From Vespula vulgaris (taxonomy: Eukaryota; Arthropoda; Insecta; Hymenoptera; Vespidae), in the NCBI RefSeq assembly GCF_905475345.1, contig NC_066597.1, positions 1,387,501 to 1,451,500 of the forward strand: a DNA stretch of 64,000 bases. Reading direction: 5' to 3'. Below are positions 62,171 through 64,000 of the stretch, in pieces. Each line of letters starts with the position of its first letter. The first letter of the stretch is position 1. The notes beneath the pieces are model-generated. The model was not told where the DNA came from. It ran no database searches and was given only the letters and a program-made list of their open reading frames with translations. The position numbers and the translations under genes are program-made.

Positions 62171-63971
62171 CTCTATTTCTCTATTTCTCTCTCTTTTTCT
62201 TATTCTTCCTCGGAATATAAAAAGACTCAGGACAGTGTCGCTAACTTGCCCTCGCTGTTTAGCTCGATTAGCTTCATTAGCGTAACGTACCTTTGCACCT
62301 GTGGCAACACTCGTCGTCTCGAGATTCCAGTAGGGTATAGCAACCTTCGGTACTGGGACATTGATGCTTCAAACACTCAACGAATCCGTTCTACAAACAG
62401 GCAAAAGTAAAAATAATATAAGCGCGCCATGCTTCTTCGGAAAAAAATTAAGATAAATAATTAAAAAAATAAAATCTCTAGGTGTCGTACATATGTAAAT
62501 GTTCTGTTAAAAAACAAAGAAAAGAAAGAAAAAGAAGAAAGCGGGAAAAGAATAGGTACATGGTACCAGCGAAAGAGTTAGAAAAAGAAAAGGGAAAAAA
62601 GATAAGAAAAAAGGGAAGAACAAAGAAAGTTGTCTAAAAAAAAAAAGAAAGAAAGAAAGAAGAGAGAAAGAGAAACTTTTAGGCCGAAGATCCTCCCCAC
62701 TCTTGAAATATGACGATACAAATGAATATTTTTATCGCTGGAAATTGTCTTTCTTTCTTTCTTCTCTTTCTCTTTTTTCTCTCTTCTTCTGACTCTTCCA
62801 ACAAAAAAAAAAAAAAGAAAAAAAAGGGGAAGAAAAAACAAAATATGAATTGAAAACTCTTGCGAGACTCGCAAGAGATCGTCGAGTCAATGAACGAAAG
62901 GAGGAGATAAGTAGCAGAGCAGTAACTCGTTGCGGCGTCTGCGTCGAGTCTCGCACGCGTTCTTCTCTCCTTCGTAAGATCGAGAACATAAAATCTATCG
63001 CGGACCGGGTGGTCCAAGTGGAAATTCTTCGGTCTGACCTCTACCAAAGCGGGCCAACTTCTTTAACCTCTTTTAACCGCTAACATGTCGGCGCATGAGC
63101 GAACAAGCGCAACGCAACGCAACGCAACGCAACGCAAAGCAAAGCAAAGCAAAGCAATTGCGCGAACTGTGGCTTCCACTTCCTTTCTGTATATCCGCGT
63201 GAAGAAAAGAAAAAAAAAAAAAGAAAAAGAAAAGAAAAAAATAGAAGAAAAAACTTTATAGTTTCATACAAGCACGAGAGATAACGACGTAATCTGCGAA
63301 TTGGACTATGAAAACGGTCTACGTGCTCTAACGAGAGACGTCTTCTCTTATCCGTCTCGTCGTCGTAAAACTCAGTGAGTGCTTATTGGACCATCATTCA
63401 ACGATGGCGTGAGCATGGAGCGAGAATGATCTATCTCTTTCATTAAAACAGAAAAAAAAAGAAAGGAAAGAAAAAAGAAAAGAAGTAAAATCTCTGTATA
63501 TTTAAAAATAATCGATTAGTATGCATAAATAAAAAGGAATTCTAAAAACACGAAAGGAAGGAAAGAAGGAAGGAAGGAAGGAAGGAAGGAAACGTAAACA
63601 TAAGCGCAAACATAAAAAAAGAAAAGAAAAAAAAGGAAGAACAAAGAGTGTCATAAAAATTCAAGAACCTCATGGAGGAGCACGTTAATAAATTACAATT
63701 CTTAATGAGATTAACGATTCAATGACATTTGATCTTGTCTTTTCTTTTTTGACTTTGAAGACGTATGCATTTACATTAGAAAAAAAAAAGGAAAGGATAT
63801 GTAGATATATATATATATACATATATACACATATTCTTTTAACATTTAAAATTACAAATCAATTTTCATCGTTTAAAACGCTTACCTTACAAATGCAATT
63901 GAAACACCTTGTGTTCGGGATCTTGTCGACGGTGAAATCTTCGCCCTCGACGTCGCACGTCTCCCTGCTTC
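59536..63971 (-). CDS. cv-2: Crossveinless-2/BMPER, BMP-binding secreted protein, 3' part (join of 9 exons)
   Basis: Minus-strand join 63971-63886, 62390-62291, 61776-61600, 61476-61294, 61174-60945, 60810-60651, 60564-60377, 60283-59889, 59791-59536. The visible part is 591 aa; the signal-peptide exon(s) lie beyond the right edge. It is a secreted regulator that binds BMPs through VWC (chordin-like CR) domains and tunes BMP signalling at the cell surface. Domains: VWC1 (exons a-b), VWC2 (c), VWC3 (d), VWC4 (e), VWC5 (e-f), each with the CxxC and CCPxC-type cysteine pattern; a VWD domain with FGDPHYRTFDG and LCGLCGNFN (g-h); and a C8 domain with MCECPTEHCYCESF (h-i). Vertebrate BMPER adds a C-terminal TIL domain; none follows here before the stop at 59536-59538. 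The donor after exon e appears to be GC rather than GT. Confidence 0.95.
59889..60283 (-). CDS. cv-2: cv-2 exon h (VWD, second part)
   Basis: It encodes IGDLKVNLGQKMKVKVNGKK through LWDGISFLEIS, the CGLCGNFN motif and QSWAVGAKKMC. The acceptor is gctttaag and the donor CG|GTAAAG. Confidence 0.96.
60377..60564 (-). CDS. cv-2: cv-2 exon g (VWD, first part)
   Basis: It encodes SDGVCTVFGDPHYRTFDGKF through SSAWTKTIAMK. FGDPH is the acid-labile Asp-Pro cleavage site known in BMPER/CV-2 and mucin-type VWD domains. The donor is AAG|GTATAT. Confidence 0.96.
60651..60810 (-). CDS. cv-2: cv-2 exon f (VWC5)
   Basis: It encodes DGETWKLDSCKACACMQGKV, RCAMPMCPP and GQCCPRCVE. The acceptor is cctaggcag and the donor GAAA|GTGAGT; it exits in phase 1. 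Confidence 0.94.
60945..61174 (-). CDS. cv-2: cv-2 exon e (VWC4 and start of VWC5)
   Basis: It encodes GACMLGTAVHNSGSQFYVDE, CTRCICTNSVISCTKETC, PSRCCPQCP and then SCTYGGRTYG, the start of VWC5. The acceptor is tcccaaag. No GT donor restores the frame; GGG|GCGAGT at 60944 joins in phase 0 to exon f, so a GC-AG intron is proposed. Confidence 0.9.
61294..61476 (-). CDS. cv-2: cv-2 exon d (VWC3)
   Basis: One complete VWC domain: GCYVNGQKVTAERSV, DPCVTCRCNMGRLTC, ending SGDCCPHCK. The acceptor is aatgatag and the donor AAAG|GTGGGA. Confidence 0.95.
61600..61776 (-). CDS. cv-2: cv-2 exon c (VWC2)
   Basis: One complete VWC domain: GCLRNGVYHESETEWTEGND, CRIFTCKAGV, ending GQCCPVCP. The acceptor is aaataaag and the donor CCAG|GTATGA. 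Confidence 0.95.
62291..62390 (-). CDS. cv-2: cv-2 exon b (VWC1, second half)
   Basis: It encodes NGFVECLKHQCPSTEGCYTL then DDECCHRCK. The acceptor is gtttgtag and the donor AAAG|GTACGT. It is separated from exon a by the longest visible intron of the gene (1495 bp). Confidence 0.93.
63109..63157. repeat. Compound pentamer repeat, ACGCA then AAGCA units
   Basis: About five cgcaa units pass directly into about four agcaa units that differ by one base. Confidence 0.92.
63557..63592. repeat. (GGAA)n tetranucleotide repeat
   Basis: About eight GGAA/GAAG units inside the first visible cv-2 intron. Confidence 0.9.
63886..63971 (-). CDS. cv-2: cv-2 exon a (VWC1, first half)
   Basis: It encodes SRETCDVEGEDFTVDKIPNT then RCFNCICK. 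The acceptor is ttcacgcag, so at least one coding exon lies upstream. The donor is AAG|GTAAGC. It enters in phase 1. Confidence 0.9.
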
Positions 63972-64000
63972 CTGCGTGAAAATAAATGATCGAAGCGTTA

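Larger units (their letters stand above)
62391..63885 (-). other. cv-2 intron between exons a and b (1495 bp)
   Basis: It contains the ACGCA/AAGCA pentamer array at 63109-63157, a GGAA array at about 63557-63592 and purine-rich tracts. No nested gene was recognised. Confidence 0.75.

Overview
The window looks like nuclear DNA of an insect, most likely an aculeate hymenopteran. It is AT-rich and crowded with perfect dinucleotide microsatellites, mainly (CT/GA)n and (TA)n, and it carries three split, animal-type genes with consensus splice sites. The order Hymenoptera is inferred from repeat texture and the insect-like crossveinless-2; nothing in the sequence proves it.

Layout. Positions 1-28396 hold no gene I can support. 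They contain microsatellites, purine/pyrimidine tracts, several diverged tandem duplications with periods of about 95-250 bp, and a few weak exon-like or promoter-like islands. From about 28.2 kb to 51757 on the + strand lies a RluA-family RNA pseudouridine synthase of the RPUSD2 type. I trace seven coding exons spread over 22 kb, with introns of 3.3, 6.6, 7.1 and 3.5 kb filled with microsatellites. A possible 13-codon first exon lies at 28397-28435. Convergent to it on the - strand is a complete, compact six-exon NDUFV1 gene (55053-56931) for the 51-kDa NADH- and FMN-binding subunit of mitochondrial complex I, predicted at 468 aa. Further right on the - strand is the 3' part of a crossveinless-2/BMPER gene (59536-63971). 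Nine exons encode five von Willebrand factor C (VWC) domains, a VWD domain and a C8 domain; the signal-peptide exon(s) lie beyond the right edge.

The exon structures were joined by hand. In all three genes every junction keeps the reading frame, and the joined lengths divide by three: 1449 nt for RPUSD2 exons 1-7, 1407 nt for NDUFV1, and 1775 nt plus one base from the missing exon for cv-2.

The three genes are functionally unrelated: RNA modification, respiration and extracellular BMP regulation. I see no operon-like logic, virus, CRISPR array or bacterial insertion. The most unusual content is structural: higher-order tandem repeats that carry microsatellites or pyrimidine tracts inside each unit (24.6-25.5 kb, 35.9-36.5 kb, 17.8-18.2 kb), a perfect 14-bp hairpin at 20292-20324, a probable GC-AG intron in cv-2, and YY1/Pho-type motifs, one of which overlaps the NDUFV1 start codon. 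I did not find a convincing new multi-gene system.
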